This document shows, in pieces, positions 17,431 to 26,744 of a DNA stretch of 64,000 nucleotides. This DNA comes from Cryobacterium ruanii (lineage in GTDB: Bacteria; Actinomycetota; Actinomycetes; Actinomycetales; Microbacteriaceae), in NCBI RefSeq assembly GCF_004404055.1, contig NZ_SOHK01000015.1:1-64000 (forward strand). The letters run 5' to 3'. The position numbers and the translations under genes were made by a program. Position 1 is the first letter of the stretch; each line of letters opens with the position of its first letter. The notes below the pieces were generated by a model that searched no databases, was not told where the DNA came from, and was given only the letters and a program-made list of their open reading frames with translations.

Positions 17431-18396
17431 ACGGAAGGGTGTCTTGGGCGCAGGCCGCCTTGTGTCTGGTACGCCTGCGAAGTGGGTTTTGAGTCTCATG
17501 AGGGCTTCGTCACGCCATCGAACGCGACTCTCCCACTGGTCCAGCGGCAGTATCGAGCGGCGCTGTTCCGTGACAGCCTGAATTAAGTCAGGCGTCCACG
17601 GATCGGCCTGGCCCCGCGACGAGCCCATGCGTTCATAAGCCGGGCCCATCTTCGCTGCATGCGATTCGATTCCGCCCCGGGTGTTGAGGTCCACCGTTTC
17701 AAACGGACCGATCACGCTCCATCGGCGGCCGAGGCCGCTGCGCATGACCTCGTCAATGTCCTCGACCGAGGCCACGCCGTCCCGAACGAGGCAATAGGCC
17801 TCGCGGAGCACGGCGCCCTGCAACCGATTGAACAGAAAACCCTCAACCTCTTTCCGCACAAGAACAGGCCTAAGCCCGGCAGCACGATAGATCTCCGTCG
17901 CTCGCTCGACGGTCTCCCTGGCAGTGTAATCAGATGGAACCAGCTCGATGACCGGGATCAGATATGGCGGATTTCCCGGATGGGCGATGAGCACTCGGTC
18001 CCGCGCGGGCGTAGCCGAGGCGAATTCGCTGGAGACGATCGCCGAGCTCGAGCTCGCCAGCACGGCGTCCGTCTCGCTGTATGCCCCGAGCTGTTGGAAA
18101 ACTACGCGCTTGATATCGAGGCGCTCCGGTACACATTCCTGAACGAGTTCCGCCCCACGCAGCGCATCGAACAGAATCTCGTGAAAACTCACCCGCTGCG
18201 AAATGTCATCGACCGGCTCAGAGAGCAGCCCGTGTTCATTGAGTAGGGCCAGACGGTCACTAAGGTCATCACGAGCGCGGTCAAACGACTCAGGAAGCCC
18301 GTCCCAGACCCGAACGGAAAAGCCGGCCGACGCGAACAACACGGCGAAAGCCACACCGATCGAGCCGGCCCCGGCGATGGCGACTGTCCGACTCAT
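17425..18396 (-). CDS. 3-hydroxyacyl-CoA dehydrogenase family oxidoreductase (lambda-crystallin/gulonate dehydrogenase-like)
   Basis: A 323-residue NAD-dependent enzyme. The Rossmann motif is at the start (VAIAGAGSIGVAFAVLFASA), followed by QECVPERLDIKR, ASSSSAI and the HPGNPP block holding the catalytic His, then the C-terminal helical domain with GFLFNRLQGAVLREAYCL. The order and length match stand-alone 3-hydroxyacyl-CoA or L-gulonate/carnitine dehydrogenases rather than fused FadB. It is last in the operon with ALDH and alcohol dehydrogenase (4-base gap). It could oxidise a hydroxyacid intermediate of the island's pathway. Confidence 0.82.
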   Translation of the reverse strand: MSRTVAIAGAGSIGVAFAVLFASAGFSVRVWDGLPESFDRARDDLSDRLALLNEHGLLSEPVDDISQRVSFHEILFDALRGAELVQECVPERLDIKRVVFQQLGAYSETDAVLASSSSAIVSSEFASATPARDRVLIAHPGNPPYLIPVIELVPSDYTARETVERATEIYRAAGLRPVLVRKEVEGFLFNRLQGAVLREAYCLVRDGVASVEDIDEVMRSGLGRRWSVIGPFETVDLNTRGGIESHAAKMGPAYERMGSSRGQADPWTPDLIQAVTEQRRSILPLDQWESRVRWRDEALMRLKTHFAGVPDTRRPAPKTPFRL

Positions 18397-18400
18397 CGCG

Positions 18401-19651
18401 CTAGATCCTCCACCAAGAACGGTCGTCGGCGTAGCCGCGCTCGAGGATCGCGACGATGTCTTCCTTCGTCAGCGGGCGCGGATTATTAGCCGTCAAACGC
18501 GATGCCAGCAGAGCCTGGTCTGCGACAAATTCGAAGTCTTCCGGCTTCAGGCCGAGTTCCCTGAGGTTTAGCGGCACACCGAGCGCGGCAAGAATCTGTT
18601 CCACTCGCACGATCGCCGCCTGAGCCTGTTCAAGTTCCGTCTGAGAATCTGTCGCCACACCAAGGATGCGCCCAATTTCCGCGAATTCAGCCTGTCTCAC
18701 CGGCAAGTTATACCGCATCAGGTAAGGAAGAAGGGCGCCGACGCCGAATCCGTGCGGCGTGTGGGTCAGATTTCCGATCGGAGACTGAATGGCGTGGATG
18801 CCCGCGGTGCCGGCCGTATTCAGCGCCATCCCGCCACAGAACGCCGCCAGCATTGTGTCGGATCGGGCCTGAAGGTCGCTGGGATCCGCCACGATGCGTT
18901 CAAGTGAGGTCGCGAGAAGGGCGAGCCCGTGGCGGCAGTAGATATCGGTCAGTACGTTCTTGCCCACATATAGGTGAGCCGCGAGTTCTTCCGCGGACGG
19001 ATTCTTGGACCGGTCGGTGAACGTCTCAATCAGGTGTGAAAGAGCGTCCGCGCCCGTTGCCGCGGTGAGGCCGGGAGGGCAGGAGAGGGTGAGCTCCGGG
19101 TCGACAACCGCCGCGACCGGCTCGAGATAGGCGCTGGCCACCCCGATCTTCATACCCTTGTCGGCGTCAAAGACGACGGCAATGCACGAGACCTCGGCGC
19201 CCGTACCCCCGGTAGTCGGCACGGTGACGACGGGCAGGCCGGGTCCCTCGACGAGGTTCTCCCCGTAATAGTCCCGCACATCGCCGCCGCGGGACAGAAG
19301 TAGGCCTGCCACCTTGGCCATATCAAGACAGCTACCGCCGCCGAGCCCTACGATGACCTCAATCCCGGCAGAGGCGAACTGCTCCTGAAGGTCGAGCACG
19401 TTGCTGCGCGGCAGGTCCGGTTCCACACTAGAAAAAACGTGGACGGTCAGCGCTCGAGATTCCAGCGATTGTACGACTTCTCGAAACTCTGCCGTCGTCG
19501 CCATTCGCTCGTCCGTGCAGATCAGCACCGACGTACCCAGAGGCTCGACTATAAAGGGAATCTGCCGGCGCTGACCGGGGCCGAAAAACACCGAGCGAGG
19601 TTGGCGAAGCAGGCCGAGGCCGAGCTGGTTGTCAATGCTTGAAACAGTCAT
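18401..19651 (-). CDS. Iron-containing alcohol dehydrogenase
   Basis: A 416-residue group III alcohol dehydrogenase. The nucleotide-binding motif GLGGGSCLDMAK, TVPTTGGTGAEVS, GADALSHLIETFT and the metal-binding His region GIHAIQSPIGNLTHTPHGFG are all present, ending with the usual NPRPLTKEDI. The ATG overlaps the ALDH stop by one base (TAATG), showing tight coupling. Oxidation of an omega-hydroxyacid to the semialdehyde, which the ALDH would then take to the dicarboxylate, is the natural inference; the exact substrate is unknown. Confidence 0.9.
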   Translation of the reverse strand: MTVSSIDNQLGLGLLRQPRSVFFGPGQRRQIPFIVEPLGTSVLICTDERMATTAEFREVVQSLESRALTVHVFSSVEPDLPRSNVLDLQEQFASAGIEVIVGLGGGSCLDMAKVAGLLLSRGGDVRDYYGENLVEGPGLPVVTVPTTGGTGAEVSCIAVVFDADKGMKIGVASAYLEPVAAVVDPELTLSCPPGLTAATGADALSHLIETFTDRSKNPSAEELAAHLYVGKNVLTDIYCRHGLALLATSLERIVADPSDLQARSDTMLAAFCGGMALNTAGTAGIHAIQSPIGNLTHTPHGFGVGALLPYLMRYNLPVRQAEFAEIGRILGVATDSQTELEQAQAAIVRVEQILAALGVPLNLRELGLKPEDFEFVADQALLASRLTANNPRPLTKEDIVAILERGYADDRSWWRI

Positions 19652-21144
19652 TAGAGGAGTCCTGCCTTCTCGTCGATGGTGAGCGCAACGTACTTACGCT
19701 CCATAAATTCGTAGATTCCGTCGTGTCCGCCTTCACGGCCCAGTCCGGAGGCCTTGATTCCCCCGAACGGTGCCGCGGGGTCAGCCATAATGCCCCGGTT
19801 TACCCCGACCATTCCGAAGTCGAGGCGTTCAGCGATGGTGACCGCCCGTGAAAGATCACTCGTGAATAGGTAGGCTGCCAGTCCGTAGTGGGTGTCGTTG
19901 GCGAAGGCCAAGGCCTCGGGCACGGAATCGACCGTGTACAGGACCGCCACCGGCGCGAACAGCTCCTCGTTGCAGAACGCGTGCCTGCGCGTGGTGAAGG
20001 CCAGAACAGTCGGTTCGAAGAAGAAGCCGGCACCCTCGATCGCGCTTCCACCTGTGAGCACAGTCGCTCCGATTTCCTGAAAGGACTTCACGAGGCCGAC
20101 GACGCGGTCCAGCTGACGTTGGGAGATGACCGGGCCAACCTCGACCTTCGAGTCGAAGCCATCGCCGACCGTGAGATCGCGGGTTCGTGCGACGAACTTG
20201 CTGGTGAACTCGTCTGCAATTGAACTGTGAAGGATGATGCGATTCGCGGCAACACATGCCTGACCGGCATTCCGGAATTTGCAAATAATGGCCTGATCGA
20301 CCGCCAGATCGACGTCAGCATCATCAAGAACAATAAATGGTCCGTCGCCCCCCAGCTCCATCGACGAGTTGATGACGTGCTCTGAGGCCTGCGTGAGCAG
20401 GGTCGAGCCGACACCGGTCGATCCCGTGAAGCTCACCTTGCGGAGCCGGGAGTCTGCCATGACCGCACTCGAAATCTTGGCCGAGGAGCTGGTGTGGATA
20501 AGGTTCACGACACCGGCCGGGAACCCGGCATCGTGCAGAGTCTGCACGAACAATGCCGCCGTCAGAGGCGTTTCGCGAGCGGACTTCATAATGACGGTAC
20601 AGCCCGCTGCCAAGGCGGCTCCAGCTTTGCGAGCCGACATTAGCAGGGGAAAATTCCACGGGGTTACCAAGAGGCTGGGCCCAACGGGCTGATGGGTCTC
20701 GATGATCCGGTAGCCTCCGGGCGACCCCTCCTGATAGGTGCCGTGTAGGTGGGCGACCTGCTCCGCGTACCAGAGAAAGAATCCGGCAGAGAGAGCGAAC
20801 TCGCCCTGTGCTTCTGCCCGCGGCTTTCCACTTTCCAAGACCATCACGTCGGCAAAAGCATCGGCACGCTCAACCAGCAGCGCGTGGGCCCGATGAAAAA
20901 GGTCGGCCCGGCGGCGGGGCGCCCATAAGCGCCATCCGCTAGAGGCGGCGACTGCCGCGTCCAGCGCAGCCAATGCGTGCTCAGCGGTTCCATCGGCCAT
21001 TTCGGCAATAACAGTTGCGTCGGCAGGGTTCGTGACAGTGAAACTCGAGTCGGTCACTCGCCAGTCTCCATCAATGAACAGGCCGGTGGGAACGAGGTGG
21101 CCCCGAAGGTTCACCCGCGTCTCGGTGTCAACTTGCAGGGTCAT
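19651..21144 (-). CDS. Aldehyde dehydrogenase (succinate-semialdehyde type)
   Basis: A 497-residue NAD(P)-dependent aldehyde dehydrogenase. It has TPWNFPLLMSARKAGAALAA, the FTGSTGVGSTLL cofactor loop, general-base Glu in SMELGGDGPF, catalytic Cys in RNAGQACVAANR and the C-terminal PFGGIKASGLGREGG, all typical of the GabD branch. It is first in the ALDH-ADH-hydroxyacyl dehydrogenase operon, divergent from the AcoR-like regulator, which probably controls it. A paralogue lies at 47713-49260. Confidence 0.92.
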   Translation of the reverse strand: MTLQVDTETRVNLRGHLVPTGLFIDGDWRVTDSSFTVTNPADATVIAEMADGTAEHALAALDAAVAASSGWRLWAPRRRADLFHRAHALLVERADAFADVMVLESGKPRAEAQGEFALSAGFFLWYAEQVAHLHGTYQEGSPGGYRIIETHQPVGPSLLVTPWNFPLLMSARKAGAALAAGCTVIMKSARETPLTAALFVQTLHDAGFPAGVVNLIHTSSSAKISSAVMADSRLRKVSFTGSTGVGSTLLTQASEHVINSSMELGGDGPFIVLDDADVDLAVDQAIICKFRNAGQACVAANRIILHSSIADEFTSKFVARTRDLTVGDGFDSKVEVGPVISQRQLDRVVGLVKSFQEIGATVLTGGSAIEGAGFFFEPTVLAFTTRRHAFCNEELFAPVAVLYTVDSVPEALAFANDTHYGLAAYLFTSDLSRAVTIAERLDFGMVGVNRGIMADPAAPFGGIKASGLGREGGHDGIYEFMERKYVALTIDEKAGLL

Positions 21145-21385
21145 GTTCCGGTTCTCCTTTGATCCGTAGGCGCCCGATTGGTCGTTCGGAAAGTGCGTTT
21201 CTGCAGACTGCTAGCGCTAATAGGGTATTCTCGTAATACGGTACTACAGATGGCAATGCTTCTTTCGTGTCTGCGTGGGTTTCTATGCTCACCCGACCTC
21301 CCGCTAGTAGCATGGGGTTCGTCTGATTGCCTGTCGGCTTGTCCTGTCGACTGACCGTCCCAGGCATCCCCATTGGAGTGGAATC
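21145..21385. promoter_or_regulatory. Divergent promoter region, ALDH operon / AcoR-like gene
   Basis: These 241 non-coding bases separate divergent genes. A 15-bp interrupted palindrome GTATTCTCGTAATAC lies at 21225-21239 in an AT-richer part and could be an operator or overlap a -10 box. A GGAGT lies just upstream of the regulator start. Confidence 0.4.
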
Positions 21386-23122
21386 GTGACATCGAACTTT
21401 GACGCGAACTTGACCCAGGCAATCAAGGAAGATTTCCTCGGTTCGACGGTTCCTCAGGAAATCCGGAACATCGGTCTGGTCGAGTCTTGGCAACGTTCCC
21501 AAGCGGCGCTCGGCGCCCCGGGCAATGTGGGACCGGTGCCGCACGTTCCGGAGGCACTCCTGGACGAGCACCTCCTTGCCATGCTCGGGGCGCCCATGAA
21601 CAGGTTTGCTGAAGACCTGGAGGGAACCGGCCTGGCACTTCTTCTGGCCGACTCCCGCGGCCAGATTCTGCAGCGTTGGTCCGAGGATCGGAAGTCTCGT
21701 TCGCACCTTGATCGGGTCGGCACGGTTCGTGGTGCGGTCCTTGCCGAGAACGTAGTCGGTACGAATGGAGTGGGGACCGTCGTCGCGACTGGGGCGAGTG
21801 TTCAGATCCGTGGTACCGAGCATTTCGCGGACATATACCAGGACGCGGTGTGCACCGGAGCTCCCGTTCTGCACCCAATCACGCGCAAGTTGCTGGCGGT
21901 AATCACTCTGTCCTGTGACATGACACCTCGCAGTGACCTGCTCAAACCGCTGGTGAAATCTCTGACTGCGCAACTGGAACAGCACCTCATGTCGGTTGAG
22001 CAACCGGGAGCCAGGGAGATGTTCAGCGTCTTCTTGGATCTTTCCCGAAAACAAAACTCCCCGGTCGTGGCTTTCGGGCCTCAGGGAGCCCTTATTCAAA
22101 GCTCGACGGCCCACCAGCTGAATGCTCATGATATGAACCTGATTCGCTCGCTGGGCCAAGAAGACCGTCCCAGCGGGCGATACCTCGTCGAACTGTCTTC
22201 GGGACCCACCCATCTCGACCTCACAATGGTTGGGAAGGGAAATAACGTCGTTGTCGTCGGCGCGCGGGTTTCACCTAAAACTCCCCAAACCCCCAGCCGC
22301 CCCACAACTCCGGCACCGCGAATGGCCGGGCGTTCGCCAGAATGGTTGGCTGTTGTCAACCACATTGACAAGCTCCGGTCACTCAAGACTCCGGTGATTC
22401 TCGTCGGTGAAACGGGGGTGGGGAAGACATCACTGGCCCTCGGAATCCCGTATAAATCAGGGACTGTGCCGAGCTCGATAACGCTCATTGATGCAGCCGA
22501 ACGCCACATTGTGGGAACACGCCAGTGGCTGGGGCGTGTGATTGAGGCGACACAAGGGCGAACCGAAATCGTCATTCGCGGTATTGAGACCCTTGACAAA
22601 CCTGCACTCGATGGACTGCGGTCACTCCTCGACACCCGACAACCTGCGGCGCCGCTCCTTCTGACCTTGACCGCTGACTCCCCCACAGATGCCGAGCAGT
22701 TCGAGCGACGATTCGACGTGAAGAGCGTTTGGATTCCCCCGCTACGAGACCGAACTGATGACCTTCCTGGGCTCTGGCGCACGTTGGCGGATGCGGTAGC
22801 TCCCAGCGCTAGATTGGAGCTCACGGACAGGACTAAGGAGTTGCTGCGCGCATATTCGTGGCCCGGCAACGTAAAAGAGCTGCGGCAACTTATCGTCGGG
22901 CTGGCGGCCCTAGGGAAGTCGGGCGCTATCCAGCCCACTGACCTTCCCATTCCGATGCAGAGCGCTAAGACGCTGACCCTCATCGAGCGCATGGAGCTCG
23001 AGGCCATTCGGAAGGCCCTCCAACAGGCATCCGGTAACCGGGTGAAAGCAGCGGACATCTTGGGAATTTCCCGCGCCACGGTGTATCGAAAGATGAAGGC
23101 ATACCGACTCGGCACAGAGTAG
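21386..23122 (+). CDS. AcoR-like regulator (GAF, degenerate AAA, Fis HTH)
   Basis: A 578-residue protein. An N-terminal GAF-type sensory region (about 60-210; NVVGTNGVGTVVATG, FADIYQDAVCTGAPV) is followed by an ATPase domain with Walker A VGETGVGKTSL (about 340) and a C-terminal Fis helix-turn-helix (NRVKAADILGISRATVYRKM). The GAFTGA sigma-54 contact loop is absent and the Walker B is weak (TEIVIRGIETL). This is consistent with actinobacteria lacking sigma-54, so it probably acts on ordinary promoters. AcoR-like proteins commonly sit beside alcohol and aldehyde dehydrogenase genes. Confidence 0.85.
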   Translation: MTSNFDANLTQAIKEDFLGSTVPQEIRNIGLVESWQRSQAALGAPGNVGPVPHVPEALLDEHLLAMLGAPMNRFAEDLEGTGLALLLADSRGQILQRWSEDRKSRSHLDRVGTVRGAVLAENVVGTNGVGTVVATGASVQIRGTEHFADIYQDAVCTGAPVLHPITRKLLAVITLSCDMTPRSDLLKPLVKSLTAQLEQHLMSVEQPGAREMFSVFLDLSRKQNSPVVAFGPQGALIQSSTAHQLNAHDMNLIRSLGQEDRPSGRYLVELSSGPTHLDLTMVGKGNNVVVVGARVSPKTPQTPSRPTTPAPRMAGRSPEWLAVVNHIDKLRSLKTPVILVGETGVGKTSLALGIPYKSGTVPSSITLIDAAERHIVGTRQWLGRVIEATQGRTEIVIRGIETLDKPALDGLRSLLDTRQPAAPLLLTLTADSPTDAEQFERRFDVKSVWIPPLRDRTDDLPGLWRTLADAVAPSARLELTDRTKELLRAYSWPGNVKELRQLIVGLAALGKSGAIQPTDLPIPMQSAKTLTLIERMELEAIRKALQQASGNRVKAADILGISRATVYRKMKAYRLGTE

Positions 23123-23141
23123 AGGGTCCAAGACACGGTCA

Positions 23142-24194
23142 TCATCTTGTGGAACCTGCCGGTTCGACTTCGGCCGAAGCCGAGGTTCGGGGTCTGGGCG
23201 ACCGGGCAGCGCGCGACGCTCTCGCTCGGGCCAGAGCCGGCACGAGTTCGCGCAGGAGTACAACCGATAGAAGCACGCCGGCCTGAGCCACGAGCTGAAG
23301 TGGTTCAGGCCAACCGAGGGCACGCAAGAGTTGGCCCAACTGCGTGAGGAACAGAGCCGCAATTCCAGTCGAGATAAGGGCGGCACGTCCGCCGGTCAGG
23401 GCTGTGCCCCCGAGGACGACAGCGGTCACCGTGGGCAACAGGTAGCTCTCCCCGAAAAAGAGCGGCGGCGTCGACACATATCCGGTGTACAGGACTGCCG
23501 CGATTCCGTAGGCGACGCCCGCGAAGGCGTACGCGAGCATCTGGTAGCTTCCCACCCGGATGCCGACCGCAGCTGCAGCCCTCTCACTCACTCCCACTGC
23601 GGTGAGGCGTCGGCCGATGGTGGACCGCTGGGTGATGAATCCGGCGAGTGCAACAACGATGATCGCGACCAGTAAGGCATTGGGCACTCCGGCGAATTTG
23701 TCGCTAGCGAAATCAGCCAGCAGGGCCGGAGCACCAGCGGGAGTGCCGTTCGACAGCCCGAAGACGGTTCCTAGGAGCACCGCGTTCATGCCCAGCGTCA
23801 CAACCAAGGGCATGACGCCGAAGCGGGTCACCAAGATGCCATTTACCAGCCCCACCGCACCAGGCAGAACGATTGCGGCGATGATGGCCGCCCATGCGGG
23901 CCAGCCGTAATTCTGGGGGAGGCTCGAGACGAGGACTGCGCCGAAGGCCATCATGCCCGGAACGGACAGGTCCAGACCTCGTTGCTGGATGACCAGAGTC
24001 TGGCCGACGGCCGCGATCCCCAGAACTGCGGCGAAGGGTAGCATTCCAACTACCGGAGCCGCGTCGAGGCTGCCTGGAGCCACAATAGGGCTGAGCAGGA
24101 ACAGGGCGATCGTCGCTATCCAGATGGCACCAGAACCGCCAGAGAGCAGTCGCTTCCACCGGACGTCCATTCTCATGTCGACCGGGCTTGTCAT
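23142..24194 (-). CDS. CUT2-type ABC transporter permease
   Basis: The ATG at 24194 overlaps the stop of the fused ATPase-permease gene (ATGA) and gives 350 residues; the open frame upstream is antisense noise. About nine membrane helices and the RbsC-family signature are visible: GLDLSVPGMMAFGAVL, GLVNGILVTRFGVMPLVVTL, GRRLTAVGVSERAAAAVGI and VLGGTALTGGR. It ends with a long basic/Ala-rich tail. It is the second permease of the importer and would pair with the permease half of the fusion protein. Confidence 0.9.
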   Translation of the reverse strand: MTSPVDMRMDVRWKRLLSGGSGAIWIATIALFLLSPIVAPGSLDAAPVVGMLPFAAVLGIAAVGQTLVIQQRGLDLSVPGMMAFGAVLVSSLPQNYGWPAWAAIIAAIVLPGAVGLVNGILVTRFGVMPLVVTLGMNAVLLGTVFGLSNGTPAGAPALLADFASDKFAGVPNALLVAIIVVALAGFITQRSTIGRRLTAVGVSERAAAAVGIRVGSYQMLAYAFAGVAYGIAAVLYTGYVSTPPLFFGESYLLPTVTAVVLGGTALTGGRAALISTGIAALFLTQLGQLLRALGWPEPLQLVAQAGVLLSVVLLRELVPALARARASRAARSPRPRTSASAEVEPAGSTR

Positions 24195-26731
24195 GAGGTC
24201 TTCCTTACTCGGCGAAGTTGTGCGTACAAAACGGCCGCTCCGACAGTGATCAGTCCGGGCAGCCAATAACCCCAGGCTCCGGAGAGACCGAGGAAGGCAG
24301 GGACGCCGAGGATCTGGGCAACCAAAATCCCGGAGGCGACGATTCCGATGAAAGATCCCCTCCCACCGAAAATGCTCGCGCCCGCCAGGACAATCACGGT
24401 GATCGAAGACAGCGTGAACGGCAGGCTGGGTCGACCGTCCCCGATACCAATCTGCGCCATCAGGAGGACAGCCGTCGGCATCACCAAGAACGAGGTGAAG
24501 AGGTAAGAGAGCAGCTGAACCCGGCGTGCATTGATGCCCAGGCGCTCTGCAGCGTCCTGACGTGAGCCGACCGCACGAAGTTCCACGCCCCAGCGACTGC
24601 GACGGAGAGCCCATTCGAGAAGTAAGGCAACGGCAACGGCAACGATCGTGACGACGGGCACGAAGCCGACGCGCGCGAACACCAGGTCGGTGACGTCGGT
24701 CGTGATAATTCCGCCCGGCGTCGTCCTCAACATGAGGAATGCCCCTTGCAGCCCAAGGGCGATGGCCAGCGTCACGACGACGGGGCTCAGGTTGAACCGC
24801 GTCACGAGGAACCCGTTGATGAAGCCAACGGCGAGTGCCGCCGCGATCATCAGGCCAAGTCCCACGAAGATATTTCCTCCATCGATGACGAAAAAGGATG
24901 CGAGTACAACGAGGAAGCCCATCAGCGGACCGACTGAGAGGTCAAAGCCAGATCCCAGGACGACAATCTGTTGGGCTGCACCGATGAGGATCAGGGGGGC
25001 GGCCAAGAACAACAGATTGTTGAGGCTGAAGGCCGAGAAGTAGGCGCCGTTGCTGCTCCCAACGATCAGGGCCAGAAGCAGAATCACCACCCCCAATACT
25101 GCAGCCGGGGAGTGGTCACCGCGCAACCAACTGCGGAACCGCCCTGAGCGTGATGCTGACGCCTCTGCCCGCTGCCTCATGGTCGTCGAGGTCAGAGCGG
25201 CTCGGGCAATTTCGGTCTCGGTGACCTTGTCGCCCGCGAGTTCGGCGATGAGTTTTCCTCGGGACATGATGAAGACCCGGTCGCACAGCCCTTCCAGCTC
25301 GACTCCGTCCGAGGAGAGGATGACGACGGCGGCACCGTTGTCGGCGGCGTCCCGAAGAATGCGGTAAATATCCACTCTCGCACCGGCGTCAACGCCCTGG
25401 GTGGGCTCCTCAGCCAGCAGGACCGTCGGTTCTGCGAGCAGGGACCGGGCCAGCACAGCCTTCTGCTGGTTTCCACCGGATAGGGAAGCGATCGCGGTGC
25501 GCGAGGACGGAGTCTTAATCGACAGGTTCTTGATCTGCTCGTGAGCGACTTGCGCGATGCGCTTCTCGCTGATGATGCCGGCCCTGGAGACCGAGCCCAA
25601 CGTCTTCATGACGATGTTCTCGCCGACGGTGAGGGGCATGAAAACGCCCTCTCCGTGCCGGTCGGACGGCACGTAGACGATTCCCGCACGCGCCGCTGCG
25701 GCATTGCTTCCTAGGCGGACGGACCTGTCAGTGACGAGTAATTCTCCGCTGGCCGGCTCGATGCCGGCGAGAGCACGGATAAGTTCTGCCTGTCCATTGC
25801 CCTGTACGCCGGCGAGACCCACGATTTCCCCGGCTTTGACGGCGAAGGAGATGTCGTGGAAGTGATTTCCCCGCAGTCCCTCCACCTTAAGCCGGTCTTC
25901 GGTTCGGATCGCTCCTGACTTCGCCCCCTTTGGGGGGAATACAGTTTCAAGAGCCCGCCCTATGACCAATTCGATGATCTGTTGTTCGTCGACGTCCGTA
26001 GCGTGGAAGGTTCCCCGCACTTGTCCATCACGTAAAACCGTGATGCGGTCCGAGATCTCCTTGACCTCTGGAATACGGTGCGAAATGTAGACGACAGCAG
26101 CCGAACCGGCAACCACCTCACGCACTCGGCGGAACAATCGCTGCACCTCGTCGCTGCTGAGATGCTCGGTGGGTTCATCGAGGATGAGCACCTGGGGCTT
26201 GAGGGCCAGAGCCTTCGCGATTTCGACGATGAATCGCTGCTCGACGGATAGGTCCTCTACCCGGGAACGGGCGTCGATCCCCATCTGCCAGGGGTCTAGG
26301 TGCGCCTGCGCCCAGGCAGGGGCGCGCTTGAAACTACCGGCGAGTGCGTAGCCCACGCCGATTGCCATGTTCTCGGCAACCGTTAGGTGAGGAAGCAGCG
26401 CCGGGTCCTGCCGCACGATGCCAAGTCCAAGCTTGCGTGCTTCGTCTGGGGAGGCGCTGGTCAAAACTTGTCCGACGATCTCCACGCTTCCAGCGTTGGG
26501 TTCCATGGCTCCCGATGCGACCGCCATCAGCGTGGACTTGCCGGCGCCGTTCTCGCCGACAAGGGCGTGTACTTCTCCGGCGACGACCTCCAGATCCACG
26601 TTGGTCAAGGCTCGGACGCCGGTGAAGGTCTTGACGATCCCGCTGAGCTTGAGGACGACGGTGCCGGCTTTCACCACCTTCTCCGGGGAGAGCGACAGCA
26701 ACTGCGTGGGGGGACGTTCTTCGATAGTCAT
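24191..26731 (-). CDS. Fused ABC importer: double ATPase plus permease (RbsA-RbsC type)
   Basis: An 846-residue fusion. Residues about 25-520 form two RbsA-like nucleotide-binding domains: first Walker A GENGAGKSTL with LILDEPTEHLSS, and second domain GVQGNGQAELIRAL with ASLSGGNQQKAVLARSLL and LLAEEPTQGVDAGA. From about 545 to the end is a complete RbsC-like permease (GSGFDLSVGPLMGFLVVL, INGFLVTRFNLSPVVVTLAI, VGSRQDAAERLGI). These are normally separate proteins. The gene lies between the SDR and second permease genes in one operon with the binding protein. Confidence 0.92.
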   Translation of the reverse strand: MTIEERPPTQLLSLSPEKVVKAGTVVLKLSGIVKTFTGVRALTNVDLEVVAGEVHALVGENGAGKSTLMAVASGAMEPNAGSVEIVGQVLTSASPDEARKLGLGIVRQDPALLPHLTVAENMAIGVGYALAGSFKRAPAWAQAHLDPWQMGIDARSRVEDLSVEQRFIVEIAKALALKPQVLILDEPTEHLSSDEVQRLFRRVREVVAGSAAVVYISHRIPEVKEISDRITVLRDGQVRGTFHATDVDEQQIIELVIGRALETVFPPKGAKSGAIRTEDRLKVEGLRGNHFHDISFAVKAGEIVGLAGVQGNGQAELIRALAGIEPASGELLVTDRSVRLGSNAAAARAGIVYVPSDRHGEGVFMPLTVGENIVMKTLGSVSRAGIISEKRIAQVAHEQIKNLSIKTPSSRTAIASLSGGNQQKAVLARSLLAEPTVLLAEEPTQGVDAGARVDIYRILRDAADNGAAVVILSSDGVELEGLCDRVFIMSRGKLIAELAGDKVTETEIARAALTSTTMRQRAEASASRSGRFRSWLRGDHSPAAVLGVVILLLALIVGSSNGAYFSAFSLNNLLFLAAPLILIGAAQQIVVLGSGFDLSVGPLMGFLVVLASFFVIDGGNIFVGLGLMIAAALAVGFINGFLVTRFNLSPVVVTLAIALGLQGAFLMLRTTPGGIITTDVTDLVFARVGFVPVVTIVAVAVALLLEWALRRSRWGVELRAVGSRQDAAERLGINARRVQLLSYLFTSFLVMPTAVLLMAQIGIGDGRPSLPFTLSSITVIVLAGASIFGGRGSFIGIVASGILVAQILGVPAFLGLSGAWGYWLPGLITVGAAVLYAQLRRVRKTS

Positions 26732-26744
26732 TTGTCAGTCCGTC

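Noticed and set aside
21128..22213. 361-codon ORF antisense to the AcoR-like gene
   Set aside because: It is a frame shadow produced by high GC. The plus-strand protein has clear domains through the region.
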